From Bradyrhizobium sp. 186 (GTDB lineage: Bacteria; Pseudomonadota; Alphaproteobacteria; Rhizobiales; Xanthobacteraceae), in the NCBI RefSeq assembly GCF_023101685.1, contig NZ_CP082164.1, positions 868,001 through 932,000 of the forward strand: a DNA stretch of 64,000 nt, read 5' to 3'. A model generated the notes under the pieces. The model had not been told where the DNA came from and searched no databases. It worked only from the letters and a program-made list of their open reading frames with translations. Position numbers and translations under genes: made by a program. Below are positions 28,790-36,923 of the stretch, one piece after another; the first letter of the stretch is position 1; each line of letters begins with the position of its first letter.

Positions 28790-29052
28790 CCGGCGCGACG
28801 GCGTAGCGCACGGCTTTTTCGCCGTTAACACCTGGGGCAAAGCTGCAACCGTGGAACAAATTGCCGGCGCGGCGATTGATCACCTTCCGTGCCCGGGCAG
28901 AGCCGTCGTGGCCAGGTGATTGGCCGGACGGTTAAGCTTTTCGAGCGACCCAAGTTGCGTACTCATGTCTCCTCCTTCATTATCTCCGTCACTGGGGTCC
29001 ACTCCGTTTCGGCACATGGCCGTTCGAGCGGCATTCATATGTTCTCTGTTTA

Positions 29053-30735
29053 TTGCCGACCTCCTGCTTTCGCCTGAGTAATCGCGTGGTCCGGCTGGGT
29101 TTCATCATCGGCTTCATCGCCCTGCTCGGAGCCCTCCTCTCCGGGCTTGCGGCCTATCGCGTCCACGACCAGGAGCTGGCGCTCGATCGGATTGCGCTGG
29201 CGCGCGCCATCGACGTTCATGCCAGCCTAGTCCAGGACCGGCTGACCGAACGCGAGCTGCTCGCGCGTGTCGCCTCAGGCCTGTTCCGGGCGCCGTCGGT
29301 GCTCAAGCCGAACATGCTGGAGCCGCTGCGCTCGGCCATCTACGCCTTCAAGACCGATTTCGTGGTGGCCGGCTGGGTCGCCCGGCTGAAGCCGAACGAG
29401 CTTGTCGCAGCGAGGGCCGCCATCGCGGGCGCCGGTTTTCCGAATCCGCAGATCCGCACCTATGACGACAAGCCGATCGATCCGGCGAGCGTCACCCAGC
29501 CGATCGACGTGCTGATGGACCTCGAGCCGCGCAGCGACGAGACCAAGGCGCTGCCCGGCCGCAGCTATGACCAGGATCAGGTTCGCAGCGCGATGCTGAC
29601 GCGCGCCAGGGTGGAGAAGAGGTCGGTTGCCTCAGAACCGGTCCCTCTCCTGCGCGGCAACGGGCCGATCGGCGTCGTTGTGGCTGCTCCCGTCATTCCC
29701 GAGGGCGCGGTGGAGCCGGCCGGCTTCATCACCTTTTCCTATGAGCTTGCTTCGCTCATGTTGACCAATGACGACATGTCGCTGTTCTCGGTCGCGCTCA
29801 AGGACCCGCGCAGGGAAGGTGGCGAGTTGGTCGCCAACGACCAGGGCGTGGTTTCCGCGCGCACGGCGCAGCCCGACGGCTTGGTGCCATCGGCGACGCG
29901 AACCGTGAGCTTCGGCGGCCGCGACTGGCAGCTCGGCTACTACGCGAAGACCAATTCGGCGCGGCGCGCCGAGCAGACCGCAATTATCGTGGCCGCGATC
30001 GGCTTCGCCATCACCGCGATGGTGTGCGGCCTGTTCGGCTATGTCGCCTACAACAATCTGCGGCTCAGCCGGGAAATCCAGGTTCGGATCGGTTTCGAGC
30101 GGCGGCTGACGGCGGTGATCGACGAGCTCAACCACCGGGTCAAGAACATCCTGGCCGTGATCCAGTCGATCGTGACGCGGACGCTGCGCCATGGCTCCGA
30201 CATCGACGCCGCGCGCGAGCTCCTGATCGGCCGCATTCATGCCATGTCCAACGTGGTCTCGCTGCTCAGTGAGAGCCAGTGGCAGGGCGTCAAGCTGAAG
30301 GGCCTGTTCGAGGCGCGCGCCATCCCGCACGCCGACCGCATCGTTGTCAGCGGCCCGGACATCGCGGTCAGTGCGCGCGCCGCGCAGAGCCTCTCGCTGC
30401 TGTTCTTCGAGCTCGCCTCGCACTCCGACGAGGGATTGTCGCTGGTCGGCAAGCACCCCCACATCACCGCGAACTGGACGGTGACGGGCGAGGCCCCCGA
30501 CGAGGTCTTCCAATTCCGCTGGGAGGAGTTCAACACCAGCGAGGCGACGCGCCGCGCCGATTCCGATTTCGGCCTGATCCTGCTCGACCGCGTCGCGCCC
30601 GAAGCGCTCGGCGGCACTGCCAAGCGCTTCTTCACCGAGGCCTCCTACGTCTACGAGCTGATCGCGCCGATGGAGACGGTCGTCGACATGTCCGAGCGCG
30701 ACCGCACCGAGAAGTTCTCGCAGCCGCTGAGGTGA
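29053..30735 (+). CDS. CHASE-type sensor with HWE histidine kinase domain, N-box degenerate
   Basis: A membrane sensor of up to 560 aa (numbering from the TTG at 29053; GTG at 29086 is an alternative start). A first helix (about 12-35), a periplasmic CHASE-like domain (40-300, including AGWVARLKPNE and GFPNPQIRTY) and a second helix (308-335) precede the HWE kinase H-box ELNHRVKNILAVIQ with His361. The ATP-binding part is atypical: the N-box that normally reads ELATNA is ELASHS (453-458), so the metal-binding Asn is His457, and the HWE W-x-E-x-GGP region reads WEEFNTS. The phospho-acceptor is kept but kinase activity is doubtful. Confidence 0.85.
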   Translation: MPTSCFRLSNRVVRLGFIIGFIALLGALLSGLAAYRVHDQELALDRIALARAIDVHASLVQDRLTERELLARVASGLFRAPSVLKPNMLEPLRSAIYAFKTDFVVAGWVARLKPNELVAARAAIAGAGFPNPQIRTYDDKPIDPASVTQPIDVLMDLEPRSDETKALPGRSYDQDQVRSAMLTRARVEKRSVASEPVPLLRGNGPIGVVVAAPVIPEGAVEPAGFITFSYELASLMLTNDDMSLFSVALKDPRREGGELVANDQGVVSARTAQPDGLVPSATRTVSFGGRDWQLGYYAKTNSARRAEQTAIIVAAIGFAITAMVCGLFGYVAYNNLRLSREIQVRIGFERRLTAVIDELNHRVKNILAVIQSIVTRTLRHGSDIDAARELLIGRIHAMSNVVSLLSESQWQGVKLKGLFEARAIPHADRIVVSGPDIAVSARAAQSLSLLFFELASHSDEGLSLVGKHPHITANWTVTGEAPDEVFQFRWEEFNTSEATRRADSDFGLILLDRVAPEALGGTAKRFFTEASYVYELIAPMETVVDMSERDRTEKFSQPLR

Positions 30736-30745
30736 ATCGCGCGGC

Positions 30746-30848
30746 TAAAGCGCGATGAGATGAGAATGAATCATCATCGCGCTTTAGGTTGTTGTTTGAG
30801 CATGATCTTTTCGGAAAACCGCTTCGCACTTTTCCGGATCGCGCTTTA
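30746..30848. repeat. Dispersed intergenic element, copy A
   Basis: It starts TAAAGCGCGATGAGATGAG and ends GGATCGCGCTTTA, with internal GTTTGAGCATGATC and CCGCTTCGCA segments. A second copy in opposite orientation is at 31552-31650. Its last bases form the stop codon of tetR. Confidence 0.85.
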
Positions 30849-31460
30849 GCCCGCCGGCCGCAGCACGAGATCGACCAGATTCCGTGCATAGGCCGGCGTG
30901 ATCGGGGCGATGCCGAAGACGTAGCGGTAGAACAGGCTGCCATAGATCGCGTCATAGAGATCCTCGGGCTGCCCATCGGCCAGGATGCTGCCTTCACGCT
31001 GGCCTGCGGCGATCATCTCGACCAGCGCGTCGCGGCGGAATTGCAGATAGCGTGCGTAGAACAGCTCTGCCGAGCCTGTCCTGGAGATGCATTCGGAGAT
31101 GACGGCGAGCTGCACCTTCCCGAACTCGCTTTGGAGCGCCTCGGCATAGGCCGCGGCGTGGCGCCTGGCGCGCAGGGCGGGGCTGCCGGCGCTCACCGGG
31201 GGCAGCGGCAGCATTTGCGCGGCGTGGTGGAGGAAGGCGTCGATCAGCAGCGCCTCCCGCGACGGCCACCATTTGTAGATCGTCATCTTGGAGACGTTGG
31301 AATGGCGCGCCACCGCGTCGATCGTGGTGACGGCAGGGCCCGTGGCGGCCATCAGCGCATAGGCGCTTTCGAGAATGGCGTTGGTGGTCTCGATCGAGCG
31401 CGGCCGGCCACGCCGGGGCGCGCTGTCGGCCTCTTCACCTTCGCCTTTCGCCATCACCAC
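30846..31460 (-). CDS. TetR/AcrR family transcriptional regulator
   Basis: A 204-aa regulator with an N-terminal helix-turn-helix (VTTIDAVARHSNVSKMTIY KWW; about residues 40-65) preceded by a basic GRPRSIET segment, then a helical ligand domain including a typical TetR_C region. I choose the GTG at 31460 because GGAG lies seven bases upstream; the ATG at 31454 is an alternative. The stop codon is created by the terminal TTTA of repeat copy A. Its target is probably itself or a neighbour; no operator was found. Confidence 0.88.
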   Translation of the reverse strand: MVMAKGEGEEADSAPRRGRPRSIETTNAILESAYALMAATGPAVTTIDAVARHSNVSKMTIYKWWPSREALLIDAFLHHAAQMLPLPPVSAGSPALRARRHAAAYAEALQSEFGKVQLAVISECISRTGSAELFYARYLQFRRDALVEMIAAGQREGSILADGQPEDLYDAIYGSLFYRYVFGIAPITPAYARNLVDLVLRPAG

Positions 31461-31551
31461 GCCCGGTCTCCTCGCACAGACGCCGCCTTCGCTCGGCATA
31501 GCCCAGCCGCAGCCTTCGGCCTAGCGGAATCGAGACGTCCGGGCGGCTGGA

Positions 31552-31650
31552 GCATGATCCGGAAAAATGTGCAGCGGTTTTTCGAAAGGATCATGCTCAA
31601 ACAATAACCTAAAGCGCGATGAAGGTTCATCCCAATCTCATCGCGCTTTA
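31552..31650. repeat. Dispersed intergenic element, copy B (inverted relative to A)
   Basis: It begins GCATGATCCGGAAAAATGTG and ends TCATCGCGCTTTA. It matches copy A in reverse complement over most of its length, so the two bracket tetR as inverted repeats. Its terminal TTA is the opgC stop codon. Confidence 0.85.
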
Positions 31651-32790
31651 GGCCTGCTGCCGCAACGCTGCCGGCAGATCCTGCCGCTTCGACCAGGAGA
31701 TATAATAGGCGACCGCGGCCATCGCCGCGAAGCCGGCCACGCTCACCGCGATCTGCATCACCACCAGATTGGCGCCGGTGATCAGGATGAGATGGCCGGC
31801 GAAGGACAGGAACACGCCAACGCAGAACACCGCGAGCCATTCCTCGCCGCTTTTGATGACGGTCTGTAGCGATCTCCATTGCAGGCCGGGATGATCGGCC
31901 GGGACGAGATGTGTCGCGAGGAAAGCGAGCGCGAGGAAGTGGATCACGCGATAAGGTGCGAGGTTTTCCTTGTCGGTCGGCGTCATGCTGTTGAGCACGA
32001 TATCCGGCAAGTAGGCGGCAAGCGCCGGCGAATGGCGCATCAGCGTGACGGCCATCGCGAACACGAGATAGGCGCCCGCGAGCACGCGCAGCCAGGACAT
32101 GCTGCGCAGCGTGCGGCCGGACGCACCGGTCACGGCGAACCAGCCGCCCAGCACCAACAGCAACTGCCAGCAGAACGGGTTGAAGGTCCACTCCTGATCC
32201 GGATAGACCCGGAAATTCCAGTCGAACCAGCGCGCCGCGAAATACAGGGCGACCGATGCCGCCAGCGTCAGGTTCGGACGCCGCAACAACCCCCACAGTG
32301 CGAACGGAAAGAACGCCATCAGCGGGATCATCAGTTGCAGGAGATCGAGGTTCAGCGGCTCTTCCTGAAGCACCAGTCCGCGCACCAGGATGCGCAGCGG
32401 GTGCTCGAGGATCCCCGAGATGTTGTATTCGTGGATGATCTCCGGCGCCATCGATTGCGAGGCGACATAGGCGATGGTGTCGATATAGATCACGAACAGC
32501 ACGACATACGCGGCGTAGAGCCGCCAGACGCGGCGGAATATGCGTGTCGCGGCGACGACGTAGCCGCGCTCCAGTGCCATCCTGCCGTGGATGATGGCGA
32601 CGCCATAGCCCACCACGAACACGAACAGGTCCGCAGCGCCGCTGAAGCCGAAGTTTCGCAGCGTCAGCAGGTTGACGACGTTGTTCGGGATGTGGTCGAC
32701 GAAAATCGACCAGTTGGCGATGCCGAGCGTCAAATAGAGCCGGGCGTCGTAATTGAATGCGGCGAGGTTCGCCTTGACGGACGGTTTCAT
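31648..32790 (-). CDS. opgC: OpgC-family glucan succinyl/acyltransferase
   Basis: A 380-aa polytopic membrane protein with about ten transmembrane helices. The start KPSVKANLAAFNYDARLYLTLGIANWSIFVDHIPNNVVN, FGFSGAADLFVFVVGY and HPLRILVRGL are characteristic of the OpgC family. Members add succinyl groups to osmoregulated periplasmic (cyclic beta) glucans in alpha- and gammaproteobacteria. Assignment is by family resemblance. The gene is isolated, with the nearest neighbours being repeat copy B and a 190-bp gap upstream. Confidence 0.88.
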   Translation of the reverse strand: MKPSVKANLAAFNYDARLYLTLGIANWSIFVDHIPNNVVNLLTLRNFGFSGAADLFVFVVGYGVAIIHGRMALERGYVVAATRIFRRVWRLYAAYVVLFVIYIDTIAYVASQSMAPEIIHEYNISGILEHPLRILVRGLVLQEEPLNLDLLQLMIPLMAFFPFALWGLLRRPNLTLAASVALYFAARWFDWNFRVYPDQEWTFNPFCWQLLLVLGGWFAVTGASGRTLRSMSWLRVLAGAYLVFAMAVTLMRHSPALAAYLPDIVLNSMTPTDKENLAPYRVIHFLALAFLATHLVPADHPGLQWRSLQTVIKSGEEWLAVFCVGVFLSFAGHLILITGANLVVMQIAVSVAGFAAMAAVAYYISWSKRQDLPAALRQQA

Positions 32791-32978
32791 CGTGGAAAAT
32801 GACTTTTGGAATCAGGGGCGCCGCTTTTAGCGGCAACCGCCCGCCTATCCGAGTAGCGTTTGCGTGAATGGGCCCTGATTTGTCCCGGTCGGTGAAAAAT
32901 TTCGCCGGGTGAGCCGTCTAATTCCAGTGAATCCGCTCGTCCTGCCGACAGCGCAACTTTCTTAGCGCGCTCGCACCG

Positions 32979-33434
32979 CTACTCGGCCGGTTCTGCCGAA
33001 GCCTCGTCGGCTGCGCCGGCGCGGCTTGCCATGATCCCGAGCGCGACGCCGCCGATCGCCAGGATCGGCAGCAGCCGCTTGACCCCGATGGCACGAACGA
33101 TCTGGAGCCCGGTCGCGATCAGTATGGGATCGGCGAGCATGCTCTGCGTCGCCGACTTCGCGGCGCGCTCAGCGGCGATATGAGCTTGCTTGCGCAACTG
33201 CCGCTTGTAGGTCCAATAGCTCACCGCCGCGGCCAGGGTGAGCAGGAAGAAAACGCCGGCGCCCGCGAGACAGGCCTGTACCGGACCATATTTCTCCAGC
33301 ACCGCGATGAAGGCGGCCGCGCAGAGGAAGCACGTCGTAATGAAGAGCGCCAAGGCCGCGCCCGCGGCAAGCGAGGTCAGCCGAACCGTTGTCCCGGTCG
33401 ATGCGCTGATACCGTCGATAATGCGCTGAAACAT
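32979..33434 (-). CDS. Small membrane protein, YqjE/holin-superfamily-like
   Basis: A 151-aa protein with two adjacent N-terminal helices (about 15-45 and 55-80), a basic loop (YKRQLRKQAHIAAERAAK) and a third helix (118-138). The start at 33434 has GAGGAG seven bases upstream. It follows a YqjD-like gene, the same order as yqjD-yqjE in enteric bacteria. The function is not established; membrane association during stress is inferred. Confidence 0.65.
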   Translation of the reverse strand: MFQRIIDGISASTGTTVRLTSLAAGAALALFITTCFLCAAAFIAVLEKYGPVQACLAGAGVFFLLTLAAAVSYWTYKRQLRKQAHIAAERAAKSATQSMLADPILIATGLQIVRAIGVKRLLPILAIGGVALGIMASRAGAADEASAEPAE

Positions 33435-33512
33435 GGCCTTGCTCCTCAAATCCCCACAAGCCGAAATCGGCGGCCCTGCAACGCCTCCGTCATCACGAAA
33501 TCGGCCCGCCCG

Positions 33513-33884
33513 TCACCGGCGCCAGGCGGCGCCGATCAGAAAGCCGATGCCGAGCGCGATGCCGACGGTCGCGAGCGGCCGCTGCGTGATCGCGTCTTCC
33601 AGCGTCTCCTCGATCGAGCCGTAGGCATCCTGCGCTGCGCCCATCATGGCGCTGCCGCGCTCCGACATGTCGTCGAAGGTCGAATCCACGTTTTCGCGCG
33701 CCTGACGGTAGCCGCGGCGGGCCTGCTTGCCCGCCGAATTGGCAAAGGTGTTGAGCGCGTCGGTGATCTGGTCGGTGAGGGCTGCGATATCGTTTTTCAC
33801 GGCTGCTACATCCTTCTCGAGGCGTTCTGCGGTGGCTTTGTCAGTCCAGTCTCTCATCCTGGTTTCGCCTTCGGATATTGACAT
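33513..33884 (-). CDS. ElaB/YqjD/DUF883-like membrane-anchored protein
   Basis: A 123-aa protein with an amphipathic helical body (residues 12-95, Ala/Asp/Glu/Arg-rich) and a single C-terminal helix (TVGIALGIGFLIGAAW) followed by RR. This is the architecture of YqjD/ElaB, C-tail-anchored inner-membrane proteins that bind ribosomes in stationary phase in E. coli. The start ATG 33884 has GGAG six bases upstream; Met10 is an alternative. Confidence 0.75.
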   Translation of the reverse strand: MSISEGETRMRDWTDKATAERLEKDVAAVKNDIAALTDQITDALNTFANSAGKQARRGYRQARENVDSTFDDMSERGSAMMGAAQDAYGSIEETLEDAITQRPLATVGIALGIGFLIGAAWRR

Positions 33885-33962
33885 CGGGAGCTCCGAACTG
33901 TTGGCGGTGGAGATGGGCGGAGAACGTTTCGTCGTGACGGAAGTTCCGTCGCTGGAAACCCG

Positions 33963-35075
33963 TTACGCCTGCGGGAGCTGCGGCGAATCCGTCGGCAGGA
34001 GATGCTCTTTCAAGATCAGCGCGACGATCAGGAACGGCGACGACAGGAAGGCGCCCATCGGGCCCCACAGCCAGGTCCAGAACGCCAGCGCCAGCAGCAC
34101 GGCGAGCGCATTGAGCGCCAGGTGCCGGCCGATGATGGTCGGCGTGACGAAGTGTCCCTCCAGGAAGGTGATGCCGCCAAAGGCGAGCGCCGCCATCAGG
34201 CCGCCGCCGATGGTCGGGAAGGCGACCAGTCCCACCACGACCAGAACGGTGAACATCGCGACCGGCCCGATGATCGGAATGAAGTTGAGGGTCGCAGCAA
34301 GTGCGCCGAGTCCGGCCGGGTTGGGCATGCCGGTGAGCGCGCAGACGAGGCCGGCGGCGACGCCGACGCCGATATTGATGACGGTGACGGTCAGGAGGTA
34401 GTTACCGAGGTGGACCTCGATCTCGTTGAGGATTCGAAGCGTGCGCAGACGCGCATCGTGGTCGCTGAAGGTCATGATCATCGCCCGCCGCAGGTCGCGC
34501 CAGCTCGCGATGAACAAGATGAGGGTGACGAAGAACAGCAGGAATTCGGTGAAGGTCGGCGACAAAAATTCGAGCGTCGGCTGCACCCATTCGAATTTCG
34601 GCATCTGGAAGCTCGGCAGCTCCTCCGAGCCGCCGACCATGGTCTGCAGCTCCCGCCAGAGCGCGAGCGGCCGGTCGAACACGTGCAGCTTGTCCTTCAG
34701 CTGCGCTCCGAGTTCGGGCAGGCGCGAGCTCCATTCCATCACAGGTGCGGCGATCAGCGCGACGACGAAGCCGGCGACGACGGTCACGGCGATCACGATC
34801 AGCGCAGCGGCGAGCCCGCGCGGCACTTTCCGCTTCTCCAGGAAGGTTGCTGCCGGAGACAGCATGGTGCCGGTGACGAAGGCCATCACCACGGGCAGGA
34901 AGAACGCCCTTCCGATGTAGAGCACCGCGACCACGGCGATCAGGAGCAATCCGGCGAGCGCAAAGGTAACGAACTCGGTGCGGCGGATGACCGGCGGCAG
35001 CTCGCTATGGTTGTCCGGAAGAGGGGCGCCCTCGCTGTTGCCGGGGATCAGACGTTCACTGGGAAGGACGCGCAC
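33963..35075 (-). CDS. AI-2E family (PerM-like) transporter
   Basis: A 370-aa permease with about eight transmembrane helices in the AI-2E pattern: a paired N-terminal set, a periplasmic loop (LPELGAQLKDKLHVFDRP), then a C-terminal bundle with NFIPIIGPVAMFTVLV and PTIIGRHLALNALAVLLAL. Family members export small molecules or act as Na+/H+ antiporters; the substrate is unknown. I use the GTG at 35075, preceded by GGGAGAG five bases upstream; the frame stays open 29 codons further. Confidence 0.85.
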   Translation of the reverse strand: MRVLPSERLIPGNSEGAPLPDNHSELPPVIRRTEFVTFALAGLLLIAVVAVLYIGRAFFLPVVMAFVTGTMLSPAATFLEKRKVPRGLAAALIVIAVTVVAGFVVALIAAPVMEWSSRLPELGAQLKDKLHVFDRPLALWRELQTMVGGSEELPSFQMPKFEWVQPTLEFLSPTFTEFLLFFVTLILFIASWRDLRRAMIMTFSDHDARLRTLRILNEIEVHLGNYLLTVTVINIGVGVAAGLVCALTGMPNPAGLGALAATLNFIPIIGPVAMFTVLVVVGLVAFPTIGGGLMAALAFGGITFLEGHFVTPTIIGRHLALNALAVLLALAFWTWLWGPMGAFLSSPFLIVALILKEHLLPTDSPQLPQA

Positions 35076-35291
35076 AATATCTCTCCCGCACGGAAGCTTC
35101 GGTCCGCGCGCCCAACAATCTGAAACAACCTGAGAACGTACGAGCGTCCCGCCGGGTTCCATCGCAGCTTCGTGAAGCGTCGCTCGCTTGACTGTGACAT
35201 GGATGCCGCATCCCAGCGCGGAACTTGAATTGGCTCCGCTGCGTTTGTGGACAGCGCATCACCCAGATGCAGTCATCCAACGGGGCAGCAC

Positions 35292-36062
35292 ATGACGAAG
35301 TTCTCTGCAGTCCGACGCCGCTTTTCGCCGCGCCGCATCACCGCTTTCGCCTTCGCGACTGCCCTGACGGTGCCTTTCGGCGCCGCAAGCGCGCAAACGC
35401 TCGGCTATACGCCAATGCAGCCGCAGGCCTATCCGCAGGATCAGGGCTATTCGCAAGGCTACGCAAGCCCGGAGCCGCAGGCCGCCGACGAGGATGCCCT
35501 GCTGCCCGATCGGCTGCGCAAGCAGATCGTCAGCTTCGACAGAAGCGAGCCGGCAGGTACCATCGTCATCGATACCGGCAACACCTATCTTTACTACGTT
35601 CTCGGCAATGGCCGCGCCATCCGCTACGGCGTCGGTGTCGGTCGCGACGGCTTCACCTGGTCAGGCGTGCAGAGCGTGACGCGCAAGGCGGAGTGGCCGG
35701 ACTGGCATCCGCCGGCGGAGATGATCGCTCGCCAGCCCTATCTGCCGCGCTTCGTTGCCGGCGGCCCCGGCAATCCGCTCGGTGCGCGCGCGATGTATCT
35801 TGGCGGCAGCGAATACCGCATCCACGGCACCAACGATCCCACCACGATCGGCAAGTTCGTGTCCTCCGGCTGCATCCGCATGACCAACGAGGACGTCACC
35901 GACCTGTTCGGCCGGGTGAACGTCGGCGCCAAGGTCGTGGTGCTGCCGAAGAACGCGCCGCTGATGGCGAGGGGCGGTGATCCCATGCGCAGGCGCCCGG
36001 CGTTGACGACGTTGCCCGCGGGCCGGCAGGCGCTGAACGTGTCGGCGTCGTCGCTGAATTGA
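35292..36062 (+). CDS. L,D-transpeptidase (YkuD domain)
   Basis: A 256-aa exported enzyme with a signal peptide ending near ASA-QT (about 32). A Tyr/Gln/Pro-rich linker (35-65) precedes the YkuD domain (90-225). The catalytic motif is HGTNDP...SSGCIRM, with the nucleophilic Cys in SGC. It forms 3-3 peptidoglycan cross-links or anchors proteins to the wall in the periplasm. The ATG at 35292 begins the signal peptide. It is followed closely by a DUF2865 gene, a pairing likely co-transcribed. Confidence 0.92.
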   Translation: MTKFSAVRRRFSPRRITAFAFATALTVPFGAASAQTLGYTPMQPQAYPQDQGYSQGYASPEPQAADEDALLPDRLRKQIVSFDRSEPAGTIVIDTGNTYLYYVLGNGRAIRYGVGVGRDGFTWSGVQSVTRKAEWPDWHPPAEMIARQPYLPRFVAGGPGNPLGARAMYLGGSEYRIHGTNDPTTIGKFVSSGCIRMTNEDVTDLFGRVNVGAKVVVLPKNAPLMARGGDPMRRRPALTTLPAGRQALNVSASSLN

Positions 36063-36079
36063 AGAGTACGTGAGGCCAA

Positions 36080-36730
36080 ATGAGCAGACGTTCGATCAAT
36101 AGAATGGCGAGCGGGGCGGCCATCCTGGCCGTCGCCTCGCTGGGCCTCGCGCTGACACCGGCGGCGCACGCGGAGGATTTTTTCTCGGCTCTGTTCGGCG
36201 GCTTCCGGATGCGGCCGCCGCCGGAAATCCGGATGCCATTCCCGAACGTCGATATGCCGCGTTATGACGCCCCGCGCCAGCGTTCGGCCTATGGCGGCGG
36301 CGCGGCCTATTGCGTGCGCGGTTGCGACGGCCGCTACTTCCCGGCGCAGGGCACCGACGCGGAGAGCAAGGCGCAATCGTGCAAAAGTTTCTGCCCGGCC
36401 GCCGAAACATCGCTGGTTTACGGCAGCAACATCGAAGACGCTGCGACAGACGGCGGAAAATCCTATTCCGACCTGCCGAACGCGTTCCGTTATCGCAACG
36501 AGATCGTCGCTGGCTGCAGCTGCAATGGCAAGGACGCGGTTGGGCTTGCCTCGGTGAAGGTCACGGATGATCCGACCTTGCGCAAGGGCGACATCGTCGC
36601 CGGCGCGGACGGCCTCGTCGTCGCCAACCGTAATGCCAACGACCGCAGTGGCGTCGCGATGAATTTCTCGCCGCTGCCGGAATCGGTGCGCGCAAAATTC
36701 CGCCAGTTGCCGGTGGTGGCGAAGGAGTAG
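36080..36730 (+). CDS. Exported DUF2865 protein
   Basis: A 216-aa secreted protein with a signal peptide ending near AHA-ED (about 31). It holds a conserved Cys-rich core, YCVRGCDGRYFP then SCKSFCPA and later CSC, as in DUF2865 proteins of Rhizobiales. The function is unknown. It lies 17 bp after the L,D-transpeptidase, so a cell-wall or envelope role is a reasonable guess. It terminates just before a palindromic element. Confidence 0.8.
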   Translation: MSRRSINRMASGAAILAVASLGLALTPAAHAEDFFSALFGGFRMRPPPEIRMPFPNVDMPRYDAPRQRSAYGGGAAYCVRGCDGRYFPAQGTDAESKAQSCKSFCPAAETSLVYGSNIEDAATDGGKSYSDLPNAFRYRNEIVAGCSCNGKDAVGLASVKVTDDPTLRKGDIVAGADGLVVANRNANDRSGVAMNFSPLPESVRAKFRQLPVVAKE

Positions 36731-36770
36731 GGTGGCGGCGAGTGTGATGCGATGCTGGTGCCCCACCGCT

Positions 36771-36891
36771 GTCGTCCCGGCGAAGGCCGGGACCCATAAC
36801 CACAGGAAGTGGTTTGGCGAAGACTTGGGGTTATCAGCTCGCGCGCTAACTACTCCCTGGGGCTATAGGTCCCGGCCTTCGCCGGGACGAC
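36771..36891. repeat. 24-bp perfect inverted repeat element
   Basis: Arms at 36771-36794 and 36868-36891 (GTCGTCCCGGCGAAGGCCGG and its complement). It is a sequence variant (CCGG in place of CTGG core) of the element at 28024. It lies between convergent DUF2865 and chemoreceptor genes and may serve as a shared terminator. Confidence 0.85.
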
Positions 36892-36923
36892 ATGGGAGTT
36901 TGTTGCCGCTTCTTTGCCCAGCC

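Noticed and set aside
28889..29077. 62-aa forward frame upstream of the HWE sensor gene
   Set aside because: No domain, weak composition bias and overlap with the sensor start region; I see no convincing gene between 28790 and 29052.
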